A DNA stretch of 64,000 bases, from the NCBI GenBank assembly GCA_942492815.1, contig OW818658.1, forward strand, positions 5,580,001 through 5,644,000, written 5' to 3'. This document shows, piece by piece, positions 27,497-39,636 of this stretch. How positions within the stretch are numbered: position 1 is the first letter of the stretch; every line of letters starts with the position of its first letter. The notes beneath the pieces were generated by a model, which was not told the DNA's origin, made no database searches, and saw only the letters and a list, made by a program, of their open reading frames with translations. This DNA comes from JAEUWI01 sp942492815. GTDB lineage: Bacteria > Hydrogenedentota > Hydrogenedentia > Hydrogenedentales > JAEUWI01. The position numbers and the translations under genes were made by a program.

Positions 27497-27674
27497 CGGG
27501 AACGCTCCGGGGTGATTCAATGGACAATGGATAATTGACAATGGACAACGGGAAGAGTGATATCGGGTGACTCCAGACTGCGGGAAAATGGTTGCAGGGA
27601 CATCAGGGACGACAGAGACAGCAGGAATTGCTCCGCACTCGGCGGAGCAGTTGTCCATTGTCAATTGTCCATTG

Positions 27675-30479
<2,805 letters not shown>

Positions 30480-30726
30480 GCTGCGTTACCTCCCGCCTTT
30501 CGGCTTCGCGACCCTCGGTTAAGGCGACGGCGAACGACGGGGGATCGGGCCCGCAAGGCACAACGGTGGCGTTGAAGCTTGCGGGGAGAAGAGGCAGAAG
30601 AGAAAGCGAAAGATTCTGATCGGGGCGCGCCACGCCGAGAACGATCAAGAACCGAAAGCCTGGTCTTCGACCGTCCCTTTCCCACGAAGGACGCAGTCAT
30701 GACCCTTTCACACACGGAAAGGACCA

Positions 30727-30916
30727 ATCATTGGCAGGTCTTCGGACTCATGAGCGCGATTGCGAGACGCAATCCCCTACCGGCCGTCGCTTCCCAGTCC
30801 TTCGTCAGGACCAGTGCTTGATGACGGCTTTCGTTCTCAATTACCGCTGCGGGGCAGCCCCGGATTCACACCGGGTTCCCTCTTGCCGCACTCGCGCAAA
30901 CGAGTGCACCAACGAT
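30727..30916 (-). promoter_or_regulatory. Adenosylcobalamin riboswitch in the nrdA leader
   Basis: Read on the minus strand, it has the class hallmarks in order: 5' closing strand ATCGTTGGTGC, AGAGGGAACCCGGTGTGAA, TCCGGGGCTGCCCCGCAGC and GGTAA, a G+C stem near the 3' end, then the B12-box-type ending GTCCGAAGACCTGCCAATGA. The terminal strands TCGTTGG/CCAATGA can pair. It lies 247 nt upstream of nrdA in the same direction. Such switches repress class I reductase when coenzyme B12 is available to a class II enzyme. No class II gene is in the window. Confidence 0.9.
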
Positions 30917-31019
30917 GGCTTCATCATATCGGAGGAGCTGGAAAAAGTCAAGGCCGACCGCAAAATGGAGTATATTTTAGAAAAGCAGCCACTATATGGA
31001 GCGGAAGACAACAAAACAA

Positions 31020-31145
31020 GTGGAACCGCAAATTTACGCAAATGAACGCAAATTACGGATCCGAGTAGGGCAAGTTCGCTCCTTAATGCACCGACACCGC
31101 TCTCCAATTATTTGCGAAAATTTGCGTTAATTTGCAGTTCCATTG
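31020..31145. repeat. Inverted pair of GCAAAT-type arrays (10-nt period)
   Basis: GCAAATTTAC GCAAATGAAC GCAAATTACG at about 31029-31058 is mirrored by TTTGCGAAAATTTGCGTTAA...TTTGC at about 31111-31137, both flanked by GGAACYGCA/TGCAGTTCC. It lies between the riboswitch and the 3' end of the membrane glycosyltransferase gene. The remaining parts of 30480-31172 show no gene. Confidence 0.75.
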
Positions 31146-31172
31146 CTTTGCACTACAGGCCAATATAAACTT

Positions 31173-33341
31173 CTATTTAACGGCATAAATATTAATATTC
31201 CACGCCTTCGCGTGCTGCTTCTCGGGGGCGAGTTGCTGGATGCCTTTGGGCTGGGCACCTTTTTCGCCGGTGATGAGGTATTGGATGTTGTGGTCTTTCA
31301 CAAACTGGGCGAGGGCCTCGGGATCGGCGGCGCATTCTTCGCTGAGGAAGTAGACCGGACGGCGGCCGATGGGCTGGCAGAGGGTGCCGAGGATGGACTG
31401 GCGGCGGGTGATGAGCTTGTAGAGCGCCACGGGGGCCTCGGGTTCGGCGAGCATGCGGGCGTAGGGGCTGTCTTCGGCGGGCTTCCAGTAGGTGGTGCCT
31501 TCGGTGGGCTTCCAGAAGGGTGGCTTCGCGTCGGCAACGGTGACCGACGCCACGCCGACTTCGTAGAAGAAAACCGCGCAGCAGGCGAGGGTCCAGCACC
31601 ATTTCAGTATGGACAGGCCGGGACGCTTCATGGGGCGTGATGCGCAGTAGACGAAGGCGGGCAGGCCGATGGCGAAGATCCAGACGGTGTAGCGGGCCCA
31701 CCAGTTGTTCGGCGTGGTGAGGAACAGGAGCGCGATGAGGGCGAAGAGGTAGAGGTAGAGTCCGTCACGATCTCCCCCACTTCGTTTCCGCACGTATCGA
31801 AGCAGGGCGCTTGTCGCCAGGGCGATCGAGGCGGGGAGCGCGCCGAGGAGCCAGAGGAAGCTGAGGCCGCCGAAGCGGGAGGCGTATTCGCCGAGGGCGC
31901 CGTGCCAGCGCTTCATGCTCTGGCCCTGGAGCCACGTGTGGCCGACTTGTTTCCAGGCGGGCCAGTCGCGCATCTCGGGCGGGGTCTGGCCACGGGTATT
32001 GACGATCTTCTCGAAGGGTTCGCCGGGAAAGATTTCGACACCGCTCAGGGTGATGCCGATGGGATAGACGGGGCTGCCGCCGATGACCCAGTTGCGGATG
32101 TTCCAGTAGCCGCCGGTGACGAGGGCGGCGAGGATGATCAGGGACAGCCCTGATAAGGTCACGCGATTGTGGCGGAGCTCCCGAGATTTGATACTGCGCA
32201 GGGCGAGCAAAAGATTTCCGGCAATGAAGAGCCCGGCCAACAGGGCGACCAGGGGGCCATTGCCCTTGATCCCTGCAATAAGGCCCAGCGCGATGCCGAT
32301 AGTTGTGCTTAGGGCGGGTGAAATCCTGTAGTCGTGCCATAGAATTTCGTCGTCGAGCGAGTTCGAGTGCGATGAGGGATCCTGTTCCGAATCATTCAAG
32401 CTACCGTGTAGCGGTCCTTTTTCGCTCGGATCATTTTGTCCGGGATCGAAAAAGGTAAGGGCGGAGTCCGATTCGATCAATTGGAATGAACGCGGCTCAG
32501 CGCACTCTAATCCGACCTGGCGGACTTTCGGCGAGATCGTGTGGCACGAAATCGATCGGCGACTCTCTCCAGGCCCGGGGGGATTTCTTGCAAACATTTC
32601 ATGCAGCAGCACCATCAAAGCGAGCAGTCCGACGACGCAGGCGGCGAAGGAGGAGTCCACGTAGGTCGTGTGAACCTGGGCGATGTTCACGGGCAGCAGC
32701 AAGTAGAGCAGCGCGCCAAATGCGCTCCAGTTCGCTTCCGCGCCGAGGCGGCTACTGACGATATAGACCCCAAACGCGCCCAAGGGGAGATAGAGCACAC
32801 TGGCGGCATTGATGGCGCTGTCGCCGGCGAAGCGGGCGAGCCAGAAGCTGGTCACTTCGTGAGTATTTGGGTAACCGTTCATGTAGTCGAGGGCCAGTGT
32901 TGCCCACGCAGCGTCGGGATCGGCGGTCACCCAGTGAACGTAACCTTTTGCGGCCCAGAAGTGGATGACGGGGATGTGGTACCAATTGCCGTCGAAGGAG
33001 GGGTCGATCTTGATCCAGGCGAGGATGCCGAGGGCCAAGAGGACGATGGCTCCAAGGAGTGCGAATGCTCGGGCGGGCCATGGCGTAGGCGCGCCGTGCG
33101 CGGCAGGTGCGGCAGGTGCGGCAGGTGCGAGACGAAATGCGAATGCCGCCGCGATGGCGGCGGTCAAGCCGATGCTCCACGCCAATAGAGCGGACAGGGA
33201 TACGTGGAGGAAGCCCGTGCCGATGACAAGGCCCTGCAGGACCCCGTGAAATACGAGAAGGGCAATCAGCGCGCGCGGGGCGAGCTCCCGACGCGGCTTG
33301 CGGCTGTTTGAGGGCACTTCGGAATTGAGCAACGTTGCCAA
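31173..33341 (-). CDS. Large polytopic membrane protein, GT-C glycosyltransferase-like
   Basis: 722 aa with about 11-13 TM helices and a C-terminal soluble region (residues 600-722). Between early TM helices an extracytoplasmic loop holds KIDPSFDGNWYHIPVIHFWA and DYMNGYPNTHEVTSFWLARF, consistent with the acidic/His loop of lipid-linked GT-C sugar transferases. Two oddities: a hydrophilic insert of about 80 residues around 265-345, Ser/Asp/Glu-rich and of lower GC, in the loop before the next TM helix; and three exact 9-nt units (GCGGCAGGT) near 33100-33130 coding PAAPAAPAA. Likely adds sugars to lipid carriers or envelope polymers; substrate unknown. Confidence 0.6.
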   Translation of the reverse strand: MATLLNSEVPSNSRKPRRELAPRALIALLVFHGVLQGLVIGTGFLHVSLSALLAWSIGLTAAIAAAFAFRLAPAAPAAPAAHGAPTPWPARAFALLGAIVLLALGILAWIKIDPSFDGNWYHIPVIHFWAAKGYVHWVTADPDAAWATLALDYMNGYPNTHEVTSFWLARFAGDSAINAASVLYLPLGAFGVYIVSSRLGAEANWSAFGALLYLLLPVNIAQVHTTYVDSSFAACVVGLLALMVLLHEMFARNPPGPGESRRSISCHTISPKVRQVGLECAEPRSFQLIESDSALTFFDPGQNDPSEKGPLHGSLNDSEQDPSSHSNSLDDEILWHDYRISPALSTTIGIALGLIAGIKGNGPLVALLAGLFIAGNLLLALRSIKSRELRHNRVTLSGLSLIILAALVTGGYWNIRNWVIGGSPVYPIGITLSGVEIFPGEPFEKIVNTRGQTPPEMRDWPAWKQVGHTWLQGQSMKRWHGALGEYASRFGGLSFLWLLGALPASIALATSALLRYVRKRSGGDRDGLYLYLFALIALLFLTTPNNWWARYTVWIFAIGLPAFVYCASRPMKRPGLSILKWCWTLACCAVFFYEVGVASVTVADAKPPFWKPTEGTTYWKPAEDSPYARMLAEPEAPVALYKLITRRQSILGTLCQPIGRRPVYFLSEECAADPEALAQFVKDHNIQYLITGEKGAQPKGIQQLAPEKQHAKAWNINIYAVK

Positions 33342-33372
33342 ACAACGACTCCAAACCCGTTTGAACCCGGAC

Positions 33373-33855
33373 TTAGCCGTTCAAGACCTCGTAGACGTCG
33401 TCCGGCGTCTCGCAGGCCACGAGGGCGTGGAACAGTTCCCGATCGCGGAGGGAGAGCATGACTTTTGCCAGGAGGCGCAGGTACTCCTTGTCCGAGCCCG
33501 CGGGGGTAGCGAAGAGGACGAGTACGTGGACCGGCTTGTTGTCGAGGGTTTGGAAATCGATCCCGGCGGGCGCGATGCCCACGCCCAAGGTGGCCTCGGT
33601 GATCTCGGGGATGCGCACGTGGGGAATGGCGATGCCCTCGCCGATTCCGGTGCTCATGATCCCTTCGCGCTCGTAGACGGCGCGCCGGAAGGCGGCGACA
33701 TCTTTCACGACGGGATTGGAGCTCACGGCCTCAATCAATGCTTCGAGGGCTTCGTGCTTGCTGGACCCATCGGGCACCACACAAATTTGATCTCTGGCTA
33801 TTTCAATTCCGAATGCGCTCATATGGACGATCAATCGGCGGGCAGCTTCTACCAC
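33373..33855 (-). CDS. PTS EIIA (PtsN/fructose-type) domain protein
   Basis: 160 aa from a GTG at 33855, chosen because AGGAG lies 9 nt upstream; the ATG at 33822 has no clear site. The phospho-accepting His79 is in GIGEGIAIPHVRIPE, and LVLFATPAGSDKEYLRLLAKVMLSLRD plus the VYEVLNG end are typical of EIIA-Ntr/EIIA-Fru domains. It has no EIIB or EIIC partner nearby, so a regulatory role rather than sugar transport is likely. Sits 24 bp downstream of dapL (same strand). Confidence 0.85.
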   Translation of the reverse strand: MVEAARRLIVHMSAFGIEIARDQICVVPDGSSKHEALEALIEAVSSNPVVKDVAAFRRAVYEREGIMSTGIGEGIAIPHVRIPEITEATLGVGIAPAGIDFQTLDNKPVHVLVLFATPAGSDKEYLRLLAKVMLSLRDRELFHALVACETPDDVYEVLNG

Positions 33856-33879
33856 CCGCACGAACTCCTTTGCGGTATT

Positions 33880-35055
33880 TTAGAATGTAAATACAGGCAG
33901 CCGCTCGCGCATGCGCGCCATGGCCTCGTCGAGGCGCGCGTCGGTTACGGTGAGGGAGAAACGTATGAAGCCCTCGCCGTTCACGCCATAGCCCGCGCCC
34001 GGCGCAACGACCACCGCACAGGTTTCAAGCATGTGGTCGCAGAAAGACGCGGAGGTAAAGCCCTGGGGCACGGGCACCCAGAGGTAGAAAGCGCCCTTGG
34101 GCGGATCGTAGGTCCAGCCGAGGGCGCGGAGCGTTTCGATGATCTTGTTGCGGCGACGGCCATAGATTTCGAGCATGACGTCGATGTGGCTGTCGCACTC
34201 GTCCAGCGCGGCGATGCCCGCGTACTGGATGGCGTTGAAAATACCGGAGTCCGTGTTGGCCTTCGAGGTGGCAATGGCCTTGACGATGTCGGCGTTGCCG
34301 CTGGCCATGCCGATGCGCCAGCCGGTCATGTTGTAGGGCTTGGACAGGGAGTTGAACTCGATGCCCACTTCCTTCGCACCGGGGGCGCTAAGGAAGCTCA
34401 GGCGCGGCACCCCGAAGACCACTTCGCTGTAAGGGTTGTCGTAGCAGATGACAATGTCGTTGCTCTTGGCGAATTCCACCAGCTCATTGAGGAACTGGGG
34501 TGTGGCCACGGCGCCGGTCGGGTTGTTCGGGTAATTCAGGAAGAAGGCAGAGGCTTTCTTCGCCACATCGGTGGGGATGTTGGCGAAGTTCGGCAGGAAA
34601 TTTTCTTCCGACTTCATGGGGACGGCATAGGGTTCGCCACCGGCAAACCAGATAGCGGGCTTGTAGCCGGGATAGCCGGGATCGGTCACGAGGACGGTGT
34701 CGCCCGGATTGATGACAGCCATGCCAAAGTGGTGGCAGCCTTCCTTGGAGCCGATGAGCGCCACGATTTCCTTTGCGGCATCGAGGTCCACGTCGTAGCG
34801 GCGCTTGTACCAGCGGGCGATGGCATCGCGGAGTGCCCGCATGCCCCACTCTTCGTCCGTCGGGTAGGGGTGGTTCGCGGGGTCCTGAGCGGCCTTGCAG
34901 AGAGCGTCGATGATGGGCTGGGGCGTGGCTTCCACCGGATCGCCGATGGCCAGGCTGATGACGTCGATGCCTTTGGCCTTCGCTTCATTGATCTTGTTGC
35001 GAAGCGTCATGAACAAATACGGGGGAATCTTCTTCAGCCGGTCGGCGGTCTGCAT
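33880..35055 (-). CDS. dapL: LL-diaminopimelate aminotransferase-type PLP enzyme
   Basis: 391 aa from the ATG at 35055 (AAGGAAG site). Fold-type I aminotransferase: FMTLRNKINEAKAKGIDVISLAIGDP at the N-terminus, NYPNNPTGAVA, and CYDNPYSEVVFGVPRL, with the PLP lysine in SLSKPYNMTGWRIGMASG. These segments are those of DapL, which makes LL-diaminopimelate directly from tetrahydrodipicolinate and is common in Planctomycetota, Chlamydiae and related groups. An aspartate or alanine aminotransferase cannot be excluded without an alignment. Upstream gene in the same direction as the EIIA gene. Confidence 0.8.
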   Translation of the reverse strand: MQTADRLKKIPPYLFMTLRNKINEAKAKGIDVISLAIGDPVEATPQPIIDALCKAAQDPANHPYPTDEEWGMRALRDAIARWYKRRYDVDLDAAKEIVALIGSKEGCHHFGMAVINPGDTVLVTDPGYPGYKPAIWFAGGEPYAVPMKSEENFLPNFANIPTDVAKKASAFFLNYPNNPTGAVATPQFLNELVEFAKSNDIVICYDNPYSEVVFGVPRLSFLSAPGAKEVGIEFNSLSKPYNMTGWRIGMASGNADIVKAIATSKANTDSGIFNAIQYAGIAALDECDSHIDVMLEIYGRRRNKIIETLRALGWTYDPPKGAFYLWVPVPQGFTSASFCDHMLETCAVVVAPGAGYGVNGEGFIRFSLTVTDARLDEAMARMRERLPVFTF

Positions 35056-35339
35056 GTACACTACTTCCTTTGACAGGGTTGGCTTTTTTTGCTCGATGCA
35101 TGGCCGGTCGTTCTCCCCACGCGCCGCCGGAGCAGGTGTGTCCGGAGAGTAATTAGCAGGAAAAAACGCATCGCAGCCCAAGGCCGTTGATCTTACACCC
35201 CTGAAAGCCCGGTTTCAAGCTCGCATAGGCCCGATAGTGCGAAAAATGCCTGTGGACACCCGCCGGTCGCCGACAACAATGCTGACGTGGGTTTCGTGTT
35301 TCTTGCCGCAATAGAACTCAGAGACCGCAAAGAAAATGG

Positions 35340-35510
35340 GACACGATTTACGGGATTCACTAGATTTCAATTCCCATCTTGTCAATCATGTAAATCCTGT
35401 CTCATTTCGCTTTTACCAAACCCGAGATCCGCATTGAGAGTCGCTGATTTGCAGCCCTCGCCTCTTTGCGCTCTTTGCGTTCTTTTGCGGCAAAAATCCC
35501 GACTTCGACG
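35340..35510. repeat. Inverted 9-nt-period arrays in the gap upstream of dapL
   Basis: GATTTACGG GATTCACTA GATTTCAAT at about 35346-35372 faces TCTTGTCAA TCATGTAAA TCCTGTCTC at about 35377-35403. A second unrelated array, CTCTTTGCG CTCTTTGCG TTCTTTTGCG, is at about 35463-35492. The gap 35056-35538 has no gene. Confidence 0.7.
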
Positions 35511-35538
35511 TTGAACGTGAACCCGTTGCAACGCCTCT

Positions 35539-37326
35539 CTATTTGCCGAAATGGCGCTCCACGGCCTTAACGAAGGCCTCGGCGTAGGCCTGGCGCCAGG
35601 CGGGATCGGCGAGGCATTTTCGATCATCGGGATTTTGGAGGTTGGCCGTTTCCACGAGGACCTTGGTGGGCACCAGCGTGTGCTTGAGCACGGCGGGCAG
35701 CCAGCGCTCGGTCCGGCTCCGCTGGATCACATTGCGGATGGGGTCGCTGTTGGTGTGCACCGCGATTGCGGGCTTGTGGCTGCTGAGGGATTTGAGCAGG
35801 GTCTCGGCGAAGCCTCGGGACAGAGCCTCGTCGCGGCGGCGCTCTTCGGCCGTGCTGGAGGCGCTCCGGTTCCCGCCCTTGGTGTAGGCGGCGTAAGACG
35901 GGCCGTCGAGGGCCTTGCTTGAAAGCCGATGGGCCGCGCCGGGGATGTAGACCATGCTGCCACGGAGCTTGTAGTACAGCGCATCGCAGTGGATGGAGGC
36001 GAAGAGCATGTTTTCGGCCTTGATCCCCTTTTTCAGCTCACTTCGGTAGATCTCATTGGCCGCGTACCACCGGAGATTTGCGGACACGCTCGTGTCCTGG
36101 GGATCGTAGGGCGGATTGGTCAGTACCACCTCGTCCGTGTCGTGCTTGAAGGCTTTGACGTCGCTAACCTGATCTTTCTGGCTTAGATCCTTCACCGTCG
36201 AGTGAACCCTGGCGCGGGTGGTCGATTCGAAGACCTTGCGGATCCGGTTGACGATGTCGTAGGTAATTTCGTCTTCGTAAAGTGTCCCGTGAAAGGCCCC
36301 GTGGTCGCAGCCGCCGTGGCCTGCGTCGAGGATTACCACGACGCCGTCCAAGTTCTTCACGCCGTCCCGCGCGGCTTGGAATCGCCTGGTGTCAGCGCTG
36401 ACGCCTTCGTGGGCCATGCGCTGGGCGCTGCCCTCGGGCTGATACTCGTCCGCAAGCATATCGCGGGGGATCCGGATCTCCTGGTCCACATGGATCCGGG
36501 TAGGATCCTCGATGCCGTTGCGCTTGAGCACTTCGGCGGTGGCCTCCTGCACGGCGACCACTTCGCGGTAGTCGGTGAAGCGGATGACCACGGAGGTGTA
36601 GATAGCCTCGCCTTTTTTCATGGCATAGGCCGCATACTCCCCTTTGCCATCTTTCCCATAGGTCAACTCGCCGGGCTGGAGCGGGCGGTAAGGCTCCAGG
36701 TTCTCGTCCACGTCCATGGGCTCCAGCAGGACCCCCGTGCGGCCGGGCAGTCCGGCGGTGGGGGTCTTGAAGGCCTCCTTGAGGAGGTCGCGGGGAATCA
36801 GGAGCACCTGGCCTTTGCGGGGTGTGCCCTTGTAGCCTTGATTTTCCGGCATGGCCTCGAGCGTCTTGTAATTGGTGCCCCGGCCGGTAAGCCACTCGGC
36901 GAGGTTCCACCAGGATTCCACGCCGGCTGCCCCTTCAAAGGTGACCTTGTGCCACCAGCCGCTCTTGTCCGAAAAGTCGTCGGGAAAGATGGTTTCGATG
37001 ACGCGGCGCTGAACGGCGGGCTTCAAATCGCGAAAGTGGAGGTAGGCCGTTCGGAGCTTGTCGTATTGCACCCAGGTGCTTTCATCGGCGAGGTATCGCT
37101 TCAGGACCTCGGCCTTGGCATTGCCCCGGGGGAGCTGGCATTCAAGGTAGAGGGTTCGGCCTCCCTTGATCCCGATGGTCGCCCCCGCTTCGAGGGGCTT
37201 GCGAACGGCTTCGGCCGCCTGGACCAGCGTGGGCGCGAGGACCAGCAGCGTGATGCAAATACAAGTGTGGCAAGAGGATAAGGGGAGACGTCCGAAGAAG
37301 TAGTTTAGGCGTCGTTCCGTTGTCAT
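35539..37326 (-). CDS. Exported N-acetylmuramoyl-L-alanine amidase (Amidase_3)
   Basis: 595 aa. ATG at 37326 chosen because its GGCAGGTGGT-ATG-AC context is shared with the paralogue; an upstream start at 37350 would add 8 residues. Signal peptide ends near VQAAEA. Residues 60-330 are a large N-terminal part with two LysM-like segments (GQVLLIPRDLL, QEIRIPRDML). The C-terminal catalytic domain has VVVILDAGHGGCDHGAF (zinc His), EDEITYDIVNRI (zinc Glu), FASIHCDA (zinc His) and VLVETANLQNPDD. It should cleave the stem peptide from peptidoglycan. Paralogue at 37912-39591 in tandem. Confidence 0.85.
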   Translation of the reverse strand: MTTERRLNYFFGRLPLSSCHTCICITLLVLAPTLVQAAEAVRKPLEAGATIGIKGGRTLYLECQLPRGNAKAEVLKRYLADESTWVQYDKLRTAYLHFRDLKPAVQRRVIETIFPDDFSDKSGWWHKVTFEGAAGVESWWNLAEWLTGRGTNYKTLEAMPENQGYKGTPRKGQVLLIPRDLLKEAFKTPTAGLPGRTGVLLEPMDVDENLEPYRPLQPGELTYGKDGKGEYAAYAMKKGEAIYTSVVIRFTDYREVVAVQEATAEVLKRNGIEDPTRIHVDQEIRIPRDMLADEYQPEGSAQRMAHEGVSADTRRFQAARDGVKNLDGVVVILDAGHGGCDHGAFHGTLYEDEITYDIVNRIRKVFESTTRARVHSTVKDLSQKDQVSDVKAFKHDTDEVVLTNPPYDPQDTSVSANLRWYAANEIYRSELKKGIKAENMLFASIHCDALYYKLRGSMVYIPGAAHRLSSKALDGPSYAAYTKGGNRSASSTAEERRRDEALSRGFAETLLKSLSSHKPAIAVHTNSDPIRNVIQRSRTERWLPAVLKHTLVPTKVLVETANLQNPDDRKCLADPAWRQAYAEAFVKAVERHFGK

Positions 37327-37346
37327 ACCACCTGCCTGGCTGGATA

Positions 37347-37418
37347 CCATATATGGGGAGTGCTACCGAGAGCTACACCATATCGCAGAAAGTGGCCTTG
37401 TTGCAACACCATATATGG
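37347..37418. promoter_or_regulatory. Two CCATATATGG palindromes upstream of amidase gene
   Basis: Perfect 10-bp palindromes at 37347-37356 and 37409-37418, spaced 62 bp (about six helical turns). The pair lies just upstream of the first amidase gene and could be operator sites for a dimeric regulator. Confidence 0.4.
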
Positions 37419-37549
37419 AAATCACCCGAGAAGAGCAAACAATATACAGGCCGGAGGCCCTTGCTGAAATAAGAAGGCCCCGGAAAAGGGGTAGTCAGTT
37501 TAGTGCCGGTCTGTCGAAGTACGGAACCCAACTGAGACTTATGGAAGCC

Positions 37550-37840
37550 CTGTCATTCCCGCGAAGGCGGGAATCCAGTACTTTCGCGAAGTCCACTTCG
37601 CCCGGTCTCTGGATTCCCGCTTTCGGGCCTGTCGATTTAATGCCACACTATCCCAATGGAAGTAGCCTTCGCTTATCTGTCATTCCCACGAAAGTGGGAA
37701 TCCAGTGATTTGGCGGAGTTTGCGTTGGCCGGTCTCTGGATTCCCACTTTCGTGGGAATGACAAAAGTCCAGAAATCTATTTCAGCGGTCGGGTTTGGGG
37801 TTAAATTGACAGGCCCTTTCGCGGGAATGACAGAACGTAC
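37550..37840. repeat. Cluster of REP palindromes (CATTCCCRCGAARGYGGGAAT)
   Basis: At least four REP units lie between the amidase paralogues, at about 37554, 37681, 37737 (inverted) and 37815 (partial), with TCGACAGGCCCT spacers. Of the gap 37327-37911, no gene is supported. The same unit occurs at 24537. Confidence 0.85.
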
Positions 37841-37911
37841 GAAATCTTTTTCGGTGGCTGAGTTTGAAGTCAAATCGACAGGCCCTGCTCCGGGGTCCAC
37901 AGCGATACGGC

Positions 37912-39591
37912 TCAGCGATCGAAATACTGGATTACGGCCTCGACGAAGGCTTCGGCGTAGGCCTGGCGCCAGGCGGGGTCGATGAGGTTGGCGCGGTCCT
38001 CGGGATTCTGGACGTTTGCCGTCTCGACAAGGACGCGGGTGGGCACGATGGTGTTGCGGATGACGCCGGGGATGTAGCGCGAGGAGGCCGACTGGATGAT
38101 GATGTCCCGGATGGGCCTTTCGGCGGCGCTGACGGTGATGGGCGGCTGATGCTGGCGCAGTGCCGTGAGCAGTCCTTCAGCGAACTTTCGGGCGCGCTGT
38201 TCCGCGTCCTGGCGTTCGGGTGCCGTAATGGTGATGGTCTCCTGTCCCTGCGCCTCCTTGTACTGCTGGTAGATGGGATTGTCGAAGGTCTCGACATCGC
38301 CGCGATGGGCGGCGCCGGGGATGTACACCATGGTACCGGAGAGGCGCTCCGGCAGGGAGTCCACGTGAATGGAGGCGAAGAAGACATTTTCCTTCGGGGT
38401 ACCGGCCTTTACCTCTTCCCGGAAGAGGTGGTTGACCAGGAAGGCGCGCATGATGACCGACATGGTGGTACTGGTCGGATTGTAGTTCGGCGTCGTGAGG
38501 AGCAGTTCATCCTGGTCGTGAAGGAAGCTGCTGGCGGTGGTGGGCTTTCCGTCATGATCGGGATCGAGCACGGTCGTGAGGATCCGGGCGCGGGTGGTGC
38601 TTTCGAGCCGCTGCTTGATACGGAGTACGATATCGTAGGTAATTTCGTCTTCGAAGACGTCGCCGTGCTCTTTGCCGGGATCGCCGCCGCCATGACCGGA
38701 ATCAAGGATGATGACGATGCCTTCGAGGCCGCTACCACCCCGAGGTTGATACGCGGGAGCGAGCATGTCCACGGGGATTCGAATTTCCTGACCTGGCATG
38801 ACGCGACGAGGGTCGGTGATAGTGTTCCGGTCGAGGACCCGGGCCACGGCATTGTCCACGGCGGCCTCGCCACGCAGTTCGGTGAAACGACCGATCACGT
38901 TGACGTGGATAGTCTCCCCCTGTTTCATGTGGTAGGCGGCGTATTCGCCTTCGCTGTCGACGCCATAACGCAGGTCGCCGATGGTGATGGGCCTGAGGGG
39001 TTCGCGACCGGGCCGCGCGGGTGATGGGGTCTTGAAGACGTCTCTCAGCAGGTCACGGGGAATGAAAAGTACCTGCCCGTTGCGGGGCGTACCAACGAAA
39101 TCACGGTTCTCGGCGATAGGTTCGAGGAAGTTGTAGTTTCGGCCACGGCCCGTGAGCCAGTCCGCCAGGTTCCACCAGGATTCGAAACCGGGCGTATCCT
39201 GATAGGTCACTCGGTGCCACCACCCCGCCCCATCGGCATAGTCGCTGGGAAAGAGGGTCTCGATGACGCGCCGCTGGGTTTCGGGCTTCAGCTCTTCGAA
39301 AGCGAGGTGGAAGGCTTTGAGCTTCTGATAGAACTTCCGCGTGCTGTCGTCGGCCAGGTGCCGCTTGAGGAAGTTGGAGCGCGCGGTGCGCTTGGGAAGC
39401 TGGCACTCCAGATAGAGGGCACGCCCTTCGTGGGCGATGATGGTGACGCCGCCCTCAAAGGGCTTGCGGAGAGGCTCCGCAGCCCCCGCCAAGGGCGCAA
39501 CGCACACCACCAGGAACAGAAAGGCCCCTGCGGCAGAACGGGAAACCAGGAATTGGGAAAAGAAATGTCTGATTCGTCGTTCCGCTGTCAT
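37912..39591 (-). CDS. Exported N-acetylmuramoyl-L-alanine amidase, paralogue
   Basis: 559 aa from the ATG at 39591. Signal peptide ends near LAGAAEP. Same layout as the downstream gene, with LysM-like GQVLFIPRDLL and QEIRIPVDML segments and a catalytic domain: IVIILDSGHGGGDPGKEHG, EDEITYDIVLRI, FASIHVDSL and RVLVETANVQNPED. The two proteins align over their full length, so they arose by tandem duplication. The REP cluster separates them, and each has its own start context, so they may be transcribed separately. A PilZ-domain gene follows upstream. Confidence 0.85.
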   Translation of the reverse strand: MTAERRIRHFFSQFLVSRSAAGAFLFLVVCVAPLAGAAEPLRKPFEGGVTIIAHEGRALYLECQLPKRTARSNFLKRHLADDSTRKFYQKLKAFHLAFEELKPETQRRVIETLFPSDYADGAGWWHRVTYQDTPGFESWWNLADWLTGRGRNYNFLEPIAENRDFVGTPRNGQVLFIPRDLLRDVFKTPSPARPGREPLRPITIGDLRYGVDSEGEYAAYHMKQGETIHVNVIGRFTELRGEAAVDNAVARVLDRNTITDPRRVMPGQEIRIPVDMLAPAYQPRGGSGLEGIVIILDSGHGGGDPGKEHGDVFEDEITYDIVLRIKQRLESTTRARILTTVLDPDHDGKPTTASSFLHDQDELLLTTPNYNPTSTTMSVIMRAFLVNHLFREEVKAGTPKENVFFASIHVDSLPERLSGTMVYIPGAAHRGDVETFDNPIYQQYKEAQGQETITITAPERQDAEQRARKFAEGLLTALRQHQPPITVSAAERPIRDIIIQSASSRYIPGVIRNTIVPTRVLVETANVQNPEDRANLIDPAWRQAYAEAFVEAVIQYFDR

Positions 39592-39636
39592 ACCACCTGC
39601 CAAAGGTTACGCTTCGAAAATCAACTACGCGAAGGC

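Noticed and set aside
37550..37840. CRISPR-like spacing of the CATTCCC units
   Set aside because: Units are palindromic, mixed in orientation and irregularly spaced; they are REP elements.
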